Assembly (NCBI GenBank): GCA_019428955.1
Contig: JAHYJF010000043.1
Location: forward strand, 1-16,817
Source of the DNA: Burkholderiaceae bacterium
GTDB lineage: Bacteria; Pseudomonadota; Gammaproteobacteria; Burkholderiales; Burkholderiaceae_E
Length of the DNA: 16,817 nt
Direction of reading: 5' to 3'
The notes under the pieces: model-generated
Seen by the model: only the letters and a program-made list of their open reading frames with translations
The model's database searches: none
Told to the model about the DNA's origin: nothing
Shown: piece after piece, positions 6,723 to 13,349 of the stretch
How positions within the stretch are numbered: the stretch's first letter is position 1
Layout: every line of letters starts with the position of its first letter
Translations under genes and position numbers: made by a program

Positions 6723-8228
6723 ATGGATTCGGTCCTGACCGGCTTGGCCAATGTATTCACCCTCGAGGCACTGGCAATGCTTTTCGTCGGTACGATCGGG
6801 GGGATGATCGTCGGCGCGCTGCCGGGGCTGTCGTCGACGATGGGGGTCGCGCTGTTGATCCCTTTCACCTTCTCGATGTCGCCGGAGAACTCGTTGATCC
6901 TGCTCGGCGCGGTCTATGTCAGCTCGGTCTATGGCGGATCGGTGACGGCCATCCTGCTGCGAACGCCAGGCACCGATGCCTCGATCGCGACGGCGCTGGA
7001 CGGCTATCCGCTGACCGTGGCGGGGCGCGGGGCAGAAGCGCTTGGCATGGCCACGATTGCCTCGCTCATCGGCGGGCTGATCAGCGTGGTGGTGCTGATT
7101 GCCGTGGCACCGCCGTTGTCGCGGGTTGCGCTGATCTTCGGGCCGCAGGAATACACCATTCTCGCGATTTTCGGCATGGTCACGATCATCGGCGTAGTCT
7201 CCGACAATCCTCTGAACGGCGCGATCACTGCCTTTGCCGGATTGTTCCTGGCGACGGTCGGGCTGGACAATTTCACCGGTGGACAGCGCTATACGCTGGG
7301 AATGCCCGCGCTTTTCGATGGTGTGCCGCTTCTACCCGCGCTGATCGGTCTTTTCTCCATCTCGCAGGCCTTTGCGCTCTGCGTGCCGAGGGCGGGGGGA
7401 ATCATGCGTGATAGCACGCTGGCATCGACCCGGGGAGCGGCACTGCCCAGTTGGTTCGATCTGCGGCGCTGCACCCGCACGATCCTTAAATCCTCGGGGA
7501 TCGGGACGCTGGTCGGCATCCTTCCGGGGGCCGGAACCAGCATTGCCGCCTTCATCTCGTACAACGAGGCGCGGCGGTCATCGCCGAACCCGGAAAATTT
7601 CGGCAAGGGCGAGCTGGAGGGCGTCGCCGCCTCGGAATCGGCCAATAACGCGGTGACCGGCGGCACGCTGATCCCGACGCTGACGCTGGGTATTCCGGGG
7701 AATGCCGTCACGGCGGTGTTCGTCGGCGGGCTGACGATCCACGGGCTGGTGCCGGGACCGCGGCTATTCACCGATTTCGCCGATGTGACTTACACGCTGA
7801 TCTTTTCCCTCTTCGTCGCCAATCTGCTGTTCGCGGTGCTGGGTCTGATGGCGGGGCGCTATCTGGTCTACGTCACCCGCGTGCCGGGTGGTGTTCTGGG
7901 GCCGATGATCATTGTTTTCAGCGTGATCGGCACCTATTCGCTGCGCAACAACATGTTCGATGTCGGCCTTGCGCTGGCCTTCGGGTTCGTCGGGTATTTC
8001 ATGGAGCGGTGGCGCTTTCCCGCCGCCCCCTTCGTCATCGCCCTGATCTTGGGGCCGATCCTGGAGGTCAATTTCCGCCGCAGCATGCAGATCGCCAACT
8101 GGGACATGACCACCTTCCTGACCCGGCCGCTGTCGCTGGCGCTGGTCGCGCTGGTCATCGCCGCGATGGCGTATCCGGTCCTGCAACGTCGCAAGGCGGC
8201 GCGCGCCGCGAAAGATTGCAGCGTCTGA
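6723..8228 (+). CDS. tctA: Tripartite tricarboxylate transporter, large permease subunit (TctA family)
   Basis: 501 residues from the ATG at 6723 with GGAG six bases upstream; the GTG immediately before it is an in-frame alternative. A polytopic inner-membrane permease with the family motifs GALPGLSSTMGVALLIPFTF (31-50), SVYGGSVTAILLRTPGT (68-84), and in the second half GILPGAGTSIAAFISY and LIPTLTLGIPGNAVTAV. The two PG-containing motifs represent the internal duplication of TctA. About a dozen hydrophobic stretches are visible. Full length for the family, with no visible damage. Last gene of the operon; a small hairpin follows the stop. Confidence 0.95.
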   Translation: MDSVLTGLANVFTLEALAMLFVGTIGGMIVGALPGLSSTMGVALLIPFTFSMSPENSLILLGAVYVSSVYGGSVTAILLRTPGTDASIATALDGYPLTVAGRGAEALGMATIASLIGGLISVVVLIAVAPPLSRVALIFGPQEYTILAIFGMVTIIGVVSDNPLNGAITAFAGLFLATVGLDNFTGGQRYTLGMPALFDGVPLLPALIGLFSISQAFALCVPRAGGIMRDSTLASTRGAALPSWFDLRRCTRTILKSSGIGTLVGILPGAGTSIAAFISYNEARRSSPNPENFGKGELEGVAASESANNAVTGGTLIPTLTLGIPGNAVTAVFVGGLTIHGLVPGPRLFTDFADVTYTLIFSLFVANLLFAVLGLMAGRYLVYVTRVPGGVLGPMIIVFSVIGTYSLRNNMFDVGLALAFGFVGYFMERWRFPAAPFVIALILGPILEVNFRRSMQIANWDMTTFLTRPLSLALVALVIAAMAYPVLQRRKAARAAKDCSV

Positions 8229-8252
8229 TCGTAGCAGTTCGTTCTGCTGATC
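8227..8252 (+). terminator. Possible weak terminator after tctA
   Basis: AGCAG-ttcgtt-CTGCT (8233-8248), extended by GATC on both sides with a two-base bulge, begins at the tctA stop codon. No T-run follows, so rho-independent termination is uncertain. Confidence 0.3.
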
Positions 8253-8261
8253 TTCGGCCGG

Positions 8262-8359
8262 TTAATGTCGCGACAGGTCTCGGCAGCCCAGTGTGGCCGG
8301 CGCATGCGTGAACCGCTCAACTCCCGCCTTGGTGACTAGGAACGCATCCTCGGTGTCGC
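8262..8359 (-). pseudogene. Orphan C-terminal coding fragment, possibly M24 metallopeptidase-like
   Basis: Reading leftwards from about 8359 to a TAA at 8264-8262 gives about 32 residues: DTEDAFLVTKAGVERFTHA followed by PATLGCRDLSRH. There is no start codon, and the open frame closes two codons beyond the TTTGCC-type repeat that begins at 8360. It therefore looks like the 3' end of a gene cut by an insertion. The DTEDAFLVTKAGVERFT stretch resembles the final beta-strand pair of M24-family peptidases/creatinase-like hydrolases, but this is from memory and the piece is short. It is convergent with tctA. Confidence 0.35.
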
Positions 8360-8457
8360 TTTGCTCTTAAAGATGAGATGAGGAATTCAACAAAATCAAG
8401 CGCGGTGCTTTGCCGTTAAACATGACATTTTGCCTTTAAATCTGAAATTTGCCCTTA
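8360..8457. repeat. Four imperfect copies of a ~20-bp motif (TTTGCCnTTAAAnnTGA)
   Basis: Copies start at 8360, 8409, 8429 and 8448 (spacings 49, 20 and 19). They lie in a stretch clearly richer in A+T than its neighbours. The last copy is interrupted at TTA by the IS5-family element. Closely spaced direct copies of this length are typical of the transposase-binding ends of some insertion sequences (IS21-like ends for example), so this may be the left end of a lost or broken element. Confidence 0.5.
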
Positions 8458-8486
8458 GAGTCTGATTCAAAATGGATTGAACGATT

Positions 8487-9140
8487 TCAGCCTCTTGGAA
8501 GGAGGCGGGTCATGCGCCGGATATGGGCGATGAGCACCCAGGCCTCGGCGCTTTCGATGGATTTCTCCCAATCCCTTGCAAGACGGCGGCACCGGCCGAG
8601 CCATGCGAATGTGCGCTCCACGACCCATCTGCGCGGCAGCACCTCGAAGCTCTTGGCGGTGTCGGATCGCTTGACGATCTGCAACGTCCAGCGCCCGAGG
8701 CCGACAAGGGCGCCGCGCAGCTTCGGCCCGGCATAGCCGCCATCTGCAAATATGTGGCGCAGCCTCGGGGCCTCGCGGCGGAGCCTGGCAAAGACCCCGG
8801 GCGCGCCATCCCGATCCTGAACCCCTGCACTGTGGACCACGCAGGCGATCAGGTTGCCGCAGGTATCGGTGATGATGTGGCGCTTTCGGCCCTTGATCCG
8901 CTTACCCGCATCGTAGCCGGAAAGTGACGTGTTTTCAGAGGTTTTCACGCTCTGGCTGTCGATCACTCCACCGGTCGGCTGCATGTCCCGTCCTGCCGCG
9001 AGGCGCGCCGCCGCGACCAGCGCCCGGTTGATCTCGGCAAGCAAACCATCGTCGCGCCAGCGGTAGAAATAATAACGCACGGTCGAGACCGGCGGGAAGT
9101 CCTTGGGCAAGAGAGACCACGCGCATCCCGCCGCCGCGAT
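8487..9140 (-). pseudogene. IS5-family transposase, C-terminal part (split by ISAs1)
   Basis: This holds the catalytic core: GGVIDSQSVKTSE (first Asp), LRHIFADGGYAGPKLRG (second Asp) and RRWVVERTFAWLGRCRRL (Glu), ending MTRLLPRG and stop. The frame is open back to IAAAGCAWSLLPKDFPPVS at 9140, where the ISAs1 element begins. Joining it to the fragment at 10370-10540, after removing the ISAs1 element and one duplicated 10-mer, restores an open frame of 274 residues with IQYIAAAG running straight into CAWSLLPKDFPP. The protein was therefore intact until the insertion and is now broken. An internal ATG could give a truncated product lacking the N-terminal domain, which I consider non-functional. 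Confidence 0.92.
9131..9140. repeat. Target-site duplication of the ISAs1 element, left copy
   Basis: CCGCCGCGAT, identical to 10360-10369, directly abuts the CAGGG end of the element. Confidence 0.93.
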
Positions 9141-10359
9141 CAGGGGAATCGCGTTTGGAACTGAGGTCGTGAACGGGCGGGCTTGCGTCTGACGGAGCGA
9201 TGGATTCTGAGGCTCGGTGTCAGTTCACGGAGCCCTGTCACCATGCAGATTTTCCTGTCCGCCTTCGATCACGTTCCAGATCCACGCGCCAGCAACGCGC
9301 GGCATGACCTTGGCGAGTTGCTCGTCATCGCCTTCGTGTCGGTGCTGTGCGGGTCAAGCTCCTGTGCCGAGATGGCTGCGTTCGGCCGTTCAAAAGAACA
9401 TCTTTTCAGGGACTTCCTCAAGCTCAGGCATGCCATCCCTTCGCATGATACCTTCTCGGAGGTCTTCAGGATGATCGACCCGAAGGCACTCGATGCCGCC
9501 TTCGGCAAGGTGCTTGCCGATATCACCGCGCTCCTCAAGGATGGCGATGTGATCGCCATCGACGGCAAAGCCCTGCGCGGCGCGCGCGACAAGACCGAGA
9601 GCGCGCGAACGCGGATGATGGTGTCGGCCTACGCGGCCCGGCTGCGCCTGACGCTGGCGACGGTGCCCGCCGACCGGGGCGCGGAGCTCGATGCGGCAAT
9701 CGAGGCGCTGGGGCTGATCGCGCTCCGGGGCAAGGTCGTCACCGGGGATGCTCTGCACTGCAATCGCCGAACGGTTGCAGCCATCAACGCGGGCGGCGGC
9801 GACTGGTGCCTCGCTCTGAAAGCCAATCAGGAATCGCTCCTGTCCGACGCTCGCGGCTGTTTCACCGGGCTCGGGGCAGCCCATCCCGAAGCGGTCACCG
9901 AGGAGGCCGGACACGGCCGCAAGGAGATCCGAAAAGCCATCGTGGTTTCGGCCAGAGCATTGGGAGAATACCATGAATTTCCGGGCCTCAAGGGGTTTGG
10001 ACGGATCGATGCGACCCGGGAGACGGGCGGCAAGGTAACCTCCGAAACCCGGTTCTTCGCTCTGTCGTGGATGCCTGCGCCCGAGGTCCTGCTCGCTACG
10101 GTCCGCGATCACTGGGCCATCGAGAACGCCCTGCACTGGCAACTCGACGTGTCGTTCAGAGAGGACGCTGCACGCAACCGGAAGGATAACGGCCCTGGCA
10201 ACCTTGCCGTCTTGCGCCGCCGCGCACTCGACGTCGTCCGACGTGATCCCTCGAAGGCCTCCCTCTCCATCAAGCTCAAGAAAGCTGGTTGGAGCGACGT
10301 CTACTTACGTTGCATTCTCAACGGCTTGGCCGCTCCGTGAGTCAAACGCGATTGCCCTG
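9141..10359 (+). mobile_element. ISAs1-family insertion sequence, complete
   Basis: 1219 bp. The left end CAGGGGAATCGCGTTTG and the right end (read inwards) CAGGGCAATCGCGTTTG match at 16 of 17 positions. CCGCCGCGAT occurs immediately outside on both sides (9131-9140 and 10360-10369), a perfect 10-bp target duplication. One intact transposase gene fills it. The insertion is probably recent, because neither the duplication nor the disrupted gene has decayed. Confidence 0.95.
9243..10340 (+). CDS. ISAs1-family transposase
   Basis: 365 residues from the ATG at 9243; GGAG lies about ten bases upstream, and a start 20 codons earlier gives an atypical N-terminus. The N-terminal FDHVPDPRASNARHDLGELL is the standard opening of ISAs1/H-repeat transposases. 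DDE catalytic residues are Asp107 in DVIAIDGKALRGA, Asp169 in VVTGDALHCNR and Glu294 in RDHWAIENALHWQLDVSFREDAAR. The length is normal (about 360-380) and the frame is intact, so it may be active. It reads in the opposite direction to the IS5-type transposase it interrupts. Its stop codon lies 19 bases inside the right end of the element. Confidence 0.95.
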   Translation: MQIFLSAFDHVPDPRASNARHDLGELLVIAFVSVLCGSSSCAEMAAFGRSKEHLFRDFLKLRHAIPSHDTFSEVFRMIDPKALDAAFGKVLADITALLKDGDVIAIDGKALRGARDKTESARTRMMVSAYAARLRLTLATVPADRGAELDAAIEALGLIALRGKVVTGDALHCNRRTVAAINAGGGDWCLALKANQESLLSDARGCFTGLGAAHPEAVTEEAGHGRKEIRKAIVVSARALGEYHEFPGLKGFGRIDATRETGGKVTSETRFFALSWMPAPEVLLATVRDHWAIENALHWQLDVSFREDAARNRKDNGPGNLAVLRRRALDVVRRDPSKASLSIKLKKAGWSDVYLRCILNGLAAP

Positions 10360-10369
10360 CCGCCGCGAT
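10360..10369. repeat. Target-site duplication of the ISAs1 element, right copy
   Basis: CCGCCGCGAT, identical to 9131-9140. Confidence 0.93.
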
Positions 10370-10540
10370 ATACTGAATCGCATCCCAAACCCGGCGCAGC
10401 TTCACCTGTCGCGGACGCCCAAGGCGGTTGCGACCGGGTAGCAGCGGGCGAACAACAGCCCATTCTTCCGGCGTCAAATCGCTTGGATAGCGCTTGGTCT
10501 TGCGCCTATGCTGCGCACGGGTGAATTCGGTCCAGGCCAT
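10370..10540 (-). pseudogene. IS5-family transposase, N-terminal part (split by ISAs1)
   Basis: Begins MAWTEFTRAQHRRKTKRYPS and continues through LTPEEWAVVRPLLPG to VWDAIQYIAAAG, where the ISAs1 element cuts it. The sequence is the typical N-terminal domain of IS427-like transposases (LTPEEWAVVRPLLP). GGAG six bases before the ATG at 10540 supports this start over the ATG four codons upstream. It continues in the fragment at 8487-9140; past the break, this strand reads only into the end of ISAs1. Confidence 0.9.
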
Positions 10541-10620
10541 CGTGATCTCCATTCAGCTTTGCAACCGAACAGAATCACAACCTGCTGAATTCACTCAACT
10601 CATTTCCGATCAGACTCTTA

Positions 10621-10687
10621 GAGCGTATCGGCCCTGATCGGATTCGTTCAATTCCCCAAAGAGTCAGCCGCGCGGGCCGTTGGGATT
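10621..10687. other. Unassigned segment between the IS5-type target site and the broken istA
   Basis: About 67 bases that belong to neither neighbour. GATTCGTTCAATTCC loosely resembles the subterminal part of the IS5-type element at 8458, which may be chance. The istA reading frame loses family similarity at about 10688, so an unrecognised breakpoint lies here. Confidence 0.4.
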
Positions 10688-11335
10688 ATGCGACAGGAAC
10701 CCGCTGAAGAGCGTGGCTCGCTGACGCATCCCGTCCGGCAGGATCTTCGACACCAGGCAGCGGTCGTTGTCGTAGAGCACCGACAGTGGCACCTTGCCGA
10801 AGAAGGCGAAGGCATGGACGTGGCCATCGACCCAGGCCTCCGCCGTTGCCGCCGGATAGCCCCGCACGAAGCAGGCGTCACTGTGCGGCAGGTCCATGAC
10901 GAAGAAGTGCGCCTTCCGCTGGACACCGCCGATGATGACGACCGCCTCGCCGAAGTCGGCCTGCGCATGCCCCGGCGGCTGCGCCAGCGGCACGAACATC
11001 TCGCGGCCGCGCCGTTCGCGCTCCCGCATGTAATCCTTCACGATCGTATAGCCGCCGGCGAAGCCGTGCTCGTCACGAAGCCGCTCGAACACCCGCTTCG
11101 CTGTGTGCCGCTGCTTGCGCCGGATCCCGCGATCGCCCTCCAGCCAGCCGTCGATGATCTCGGTGAACCCGTCCAGCTTCGGCCGCTTCACGGGGGCCGT
11201 CCGCCGATATCCGGGCGGAACCGAGAACGCCATCATCTTGGCTACGCTGTCGCGCGAGATGTTGAAATGCCGAGCCGCCTCTCGCTGGCTCATGCCTTCC
11301 GCACAAGCCAAACGAACTTTCCGATACAAGTCCAC
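10664..11335 (-). pseudogene. istA: IS21-family transposase IstA, N-terminal part (3' truncated)
   Basis: 223 residues from a GTG at 11335 with GGAGG about nine bases upstream. The helix-turn-helix GMSQREAARHFNISRDSVAKMM (14-35), then AFSVPPGYRR, identify IstA, the DDE transposase of IS21 elements. Asp127 (QADFGEA) and Asp189 (VLYDN) of the catalytic triad are present. Similarity stops after TLFSGFLSH, and six foreign residues lead to a stop. The third catalytic acidic residue, the C-terminal half and the partner gene istB are missing. IstA is normally about 400-500 residues. It is therefore a remnant, and the retained N-terminus could at most bind element ends. Confidence 0.88.
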
Positions 11336-11450
11336 GGTGAAAATCCTCCCGCCCTCCCTGTCGCCAGAAAGGGCAAAGGTGGACGACTTTTACGCCGCCC
11401 GCAGCAGGGTCACCCCGCCGCTACCGTGGCCGACTTTCTCACCGCCGTTC
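10688..11450 (-). mobile_element. IS21-family element remnant with its terminal repeats
   Basis: It comprises the istA fragment and, upstream of it, two copies of a 20-bp motif: TGGACGACTTTTACGCCGCC (11380-11399) and TGGCCGACTTTCTCACCGCC (11427-11446), 16 of 20 identical. Repeated motifs of this size are the normal transposase-binding sites at IS21 ends. The outer end is placed near 11450 but not resolved to the base. The left end is lost at about 10687. Confidence 0.65.
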
Positions 11451-11473
11451 TCGCCGTTCGGGCGACCGATCTG

Positions 11474-11755
11474 ATGGTGCCCGCCGACGACGTGCTGCGG
11501 TTCGAGGAGGAGCGGGACCTGCTGCGTCGCCCGTCCTCGAGCGTCGGGTCGTCCCCGCGTTACGATTGGGACGTGATGTATGTCTGGCTGTTCCAGCGGC
11601 TGCTCGAACAGGGGTTCCCGGCCACCCAGACCGCGCTGGTCGCGGAGGCGCAGGAATGGTTCGTCCGCAACGCCAGGTCCGGCGAAGTGCCCGAGGACAG
11701 CACGATCCGCAAGCGCCTGACCGCGCTCTGGCGCGCGGTGCGCGAGGCCGGCTGA
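11474..11755 (+). CDS. Hypothetical protein, possibly 5'-truncated
   Basis: 93 residues from the ATG at 11474, ending RKRLTALWRAVREAG. I do not recognise a named family. The visible text is a charged start (DDVLRFEEERDLLRR), a central helix-rich stretch (WLFQRLLEQGFPATQTALVAEAQEWF), then VPEDSTIRKRLTALW, which looks like a small helical, perhaps DNA-binding, protein of the kind found beside integrases. The frame is open further upstream into the IS21 end (GTG at 11426 and beyond) without a ribosome site, so the true 5' end was probably removed by that insertion. It converges on the integrase with 32 bases between the stops. Confidence 0.5.
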   Translation: MVPADDVLRFEEERDLLRRPSSSVGSSPRYDWDVMYVWLFQRLLEQGFPATQTALVAEAQEWFVRNARSGEVPEDSTIRKRLTALWRAVREAG

Positions 11756-11787
11756 CAATCCGCGGGGCCTGCTGCCCGGCGCCCCGA

Positions 11788-13047
11788 TCAGGCGGATTTC
11801 TGGTGATCCCCGGCGGCGTGCACAAGCGCGGGGCGCGGGCGGAAGATCTGCGCAACCGCGTCCACGCCCGCGCGCAGCGGCGAGTCCATCAGATGCGCAT
11901 AGCGCTGGGTCGTCTGCATCTGGGTGTGGCCCAGCAGCCGGCCGATCATCTCGAGCGACGCGCCGCCCGAGACCAGCAGCGAGGCGAAGGTGTGGCGCAG
12001 ATCGTGGATGCGGACATCGGGCAGGCCGGCCTCCTTCTGGACCATGGACCAGAACCGGCGGATTTCCCGGACCGGCTGGCCGGGCACGTCGCCGGGAAAG
12101 AGCCAGGGGCAGCCCTCGGGGACCACAAGCCTGCGCTGGCGCACGATGGCGGCGACGTCGTCGGAGATCGGGATGCGGTGGATCCTGCGCTGCTTGGTGG
12201 TGGCGGCCGGTTTCGACCAGCTGCCGTAGTCGAGGTTGAAATGCTCGAACCGGGCGGCGCGGACCTCGCCCACGCGCGCGCCGGTCAGCATGCACATGCG
12301 GATGATCCCGGCCGCGCGCTGATCCCGGGCGGCATCGAGCACATTGGCCAGCCGGCGGATTTCCTCGGGGCCGAGAAACCGCTCGCGCGCGTTCTCGACG
12401 CGGCGCCGGAAGCCCATGGCGGGGTTTTCCTCGCACCAGCCCCAGCCGATGGCCAGCGTGAACATCTTGCGCAGCACCTCGCCCACGCGGTTGGCGCGGA
12501 TCGGCGTCGGCTTCGGTCCCTGCAGCTTGCGCGCGCGATTGTTCGGCCGCGCCTTCGACGGCCGCGCCCGGCCCTCGGCGACCTTGGTCAGCAGCTTCTC
12601 GACATCCCAGCGCGTGATCTCCGTGACCTCGCGGTTGCCCCAGACCGGCAGCACCATCGTGCCCAGCATCGAACGCTGATCGGCGGCGTTGGCCGGGGCG
12701 AGCTTCGGCAGATGCTCGTCGATGTAGCGTCCCACCATGTCCTTCACGCGCGGGGCATCGCGGCGCGCGGCGCGCTGCGCCATGGGATCGCGCCCTTCGT
12801 CGATCTCGCGCCGCAGATCCTTCGCGCGCTGGCGTGCCGCCACCGTGGTCCATTCCGGCCAGCGCCCGATGGTCATTCGCCGCTGGCGGCCGTTGTGGCG
12901 ATAATCGAGCGTGAAGGCGCGCGCCCCGGTGGGGTAGATGGTGACCGAGAAGCCGCGCACCTCGGCGTCGAAAACCTGGCAGCTCCGGTTCGGCAGCGCC
13001 TCTGCATCGCGCAGGGCTTTCTCGTTCAGTCTCAATCGTTTGACCAT
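11788..13047 (-). CDS. Tyrosine-type site-specific integrase (phage/genomic-island type)
   Basis: 419 residues. The N-terminal 90 residues are an arm-binding domain of the DUF4102 type (LPNRSCQVFDAEVRGFSVTI, then GRQRRMTIGRWPEWT). The core-binding domain follows at about 100-210. The catalytic domain has the full set: Arg258 in TGARVGEV, Lys285 in TTKQRRIHR, His348 and Arg351 in HDLRHTFASLL, His374 in LLGHTQ, and the nucleophile Tyr383 in TTQRYAHL. It catalyses integration and excision of a mobile element by strand exchange at attachment sites. The gene looks intact. No attachment-site repeat, tRNA gene or excisionase is visible in the window, so the boundaries of the element it belonged to are unknown. 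Confidence 0.95.
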   Translation of the reverse strand: MVKRLRLNEKALRDAEALPNRSCQVFDAEVRGFSVTIYPTGARAFTLDYRHNGRQRRMTIGRWPEWTTVAARQRAKDLRREIDEGRDPMAQRAARRDAPRVKDMVGRYIDEHLPKLAPANAADQRSMLGTMVLPVWGNREVTEITRWDVEKLLTKVAEGRARPSKARPNNRARKLQGPKPTPIRANRVGEVLRKMFTLAIGWGWCEENPAMGFRRRVENARERFLGPEEIRRLANVLDAARDQRAAGIIRMCMLTGARVGEVRAARFEHFNLDYGSWSKPAATTKQRRIHRIPISDDVAAIVRQRRLVVPEGCPWLFPGDVPGQPVREIRRFWSMVQKEAGLPDVRIHDLRHTFASLLVSGGASLEMIGRLLGHTQMQTTQRYAHLMDSPLRAGVDAVAQIFRPRPALVHAAGDHQKSA

Positions 13048-13349
13048 AGCTTCGCACCCTCCTGATCGTCCGACATGAGGCGTGGAATCGCGCCCATATC
13101 AAGCAGGAGCACGCCGCCGGGGGTGGAAAACAGGCGGAAGGTGGAATTGGGAGGGCAGGGGGAAATCCGGGTGGATGGGAAGGGCAGGAGGGGCGGGGGG
13201 CCAGCCGTGCCCGCTCTGCAGGCAAGCGACCGCATGGCGGACATACGGGATTTCGCAGGCAGGCGCATCGTGCGCGGTCCTGCCCGGAGTGGCATCCAGG
13301 AGTCTGGTCGGACGTACCGATGCGACAGGTCGTGTGGTGCGTTTGAGCG
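13048..13349. other. Non-coding gap upstream of the integrase
   Basis: About 300 bases without a convincing gene. Open frames here have no ribosome site and odd composition. Its main feature is the strongly G-biased strand described at 13119-13200. The integrase promoter should lie in this gap, but I see no clear -35/-10 pair. Confidence 0.6.
13149..13200 (+). other. G-rich tract with two potential G-quadruplex motifs
   Basis: Runs of three or more G on the plus strand fit G3-N1-7 four times over twice: 13149-13171 (loops A, CA, AAATCC) and 13177-13200 (loops AA, CAGGA, C). The strand bias extends from about 13119. It lies about 100 bases upstream of the integrase start, on the non-transcribed (coding-opposite) side for that gene. 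Confidence 0.6.

Larger units (their letters stand above)
8458..10617 (-). mobile_element. IS5-family insertion sequence, interrupted by an ISAs1-family element
   Basis: Terminal inverted repeats match at about 25 of 33 positions: GAGTCTGATTCAAAATGG at the left end and, read on the minus strand, GAGTCTGATCGGAAATGA at the right end. Both ends are flanked by TTA (8455-8457 and 10618-10620), the 3-bp target duplication expected for the IS427-type branch. Without the inner insertion the element would be about 931 bp, normal for the group. Confidence 0.9.

Noticed and set aside
6173..6868. Minus-strand open frame of 231 codons under tctB/tctA
   Set aside because: Antisense to three genes; His/Gln/Arg-rich shadow with no motif.
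8360..8457. CRISPR array considered for the TTTGCC repeats
   Set aside because: Copies are imperfect and nearly adjacent (19-20 bp pitch) with no spacer-sized unique DNA and no cas genes.
10688..11755. Plus-strand open frame of 355 codons
   Set aside because: Its first two thirds are antisense to the istA fragment and only the last ~93 codons look protein-like, so only 11474-11755 was kept.
13032..13295. 87-codon minus-strand open frame just upstream of the integrase
   Set aside because: It ends inside the integrase start, is Pro/Ser/Arg-rich across the G-tract, and lacks a ribosome site or recognisable fold. A remnant cannot be excluded, but it is not supported.
11788..13349. tRNA gene or attachment-site repeat next to the integrase
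   Set aside because: I scanned both sides for a tRNA-like 3' end and for direct repeats and found none in the window.
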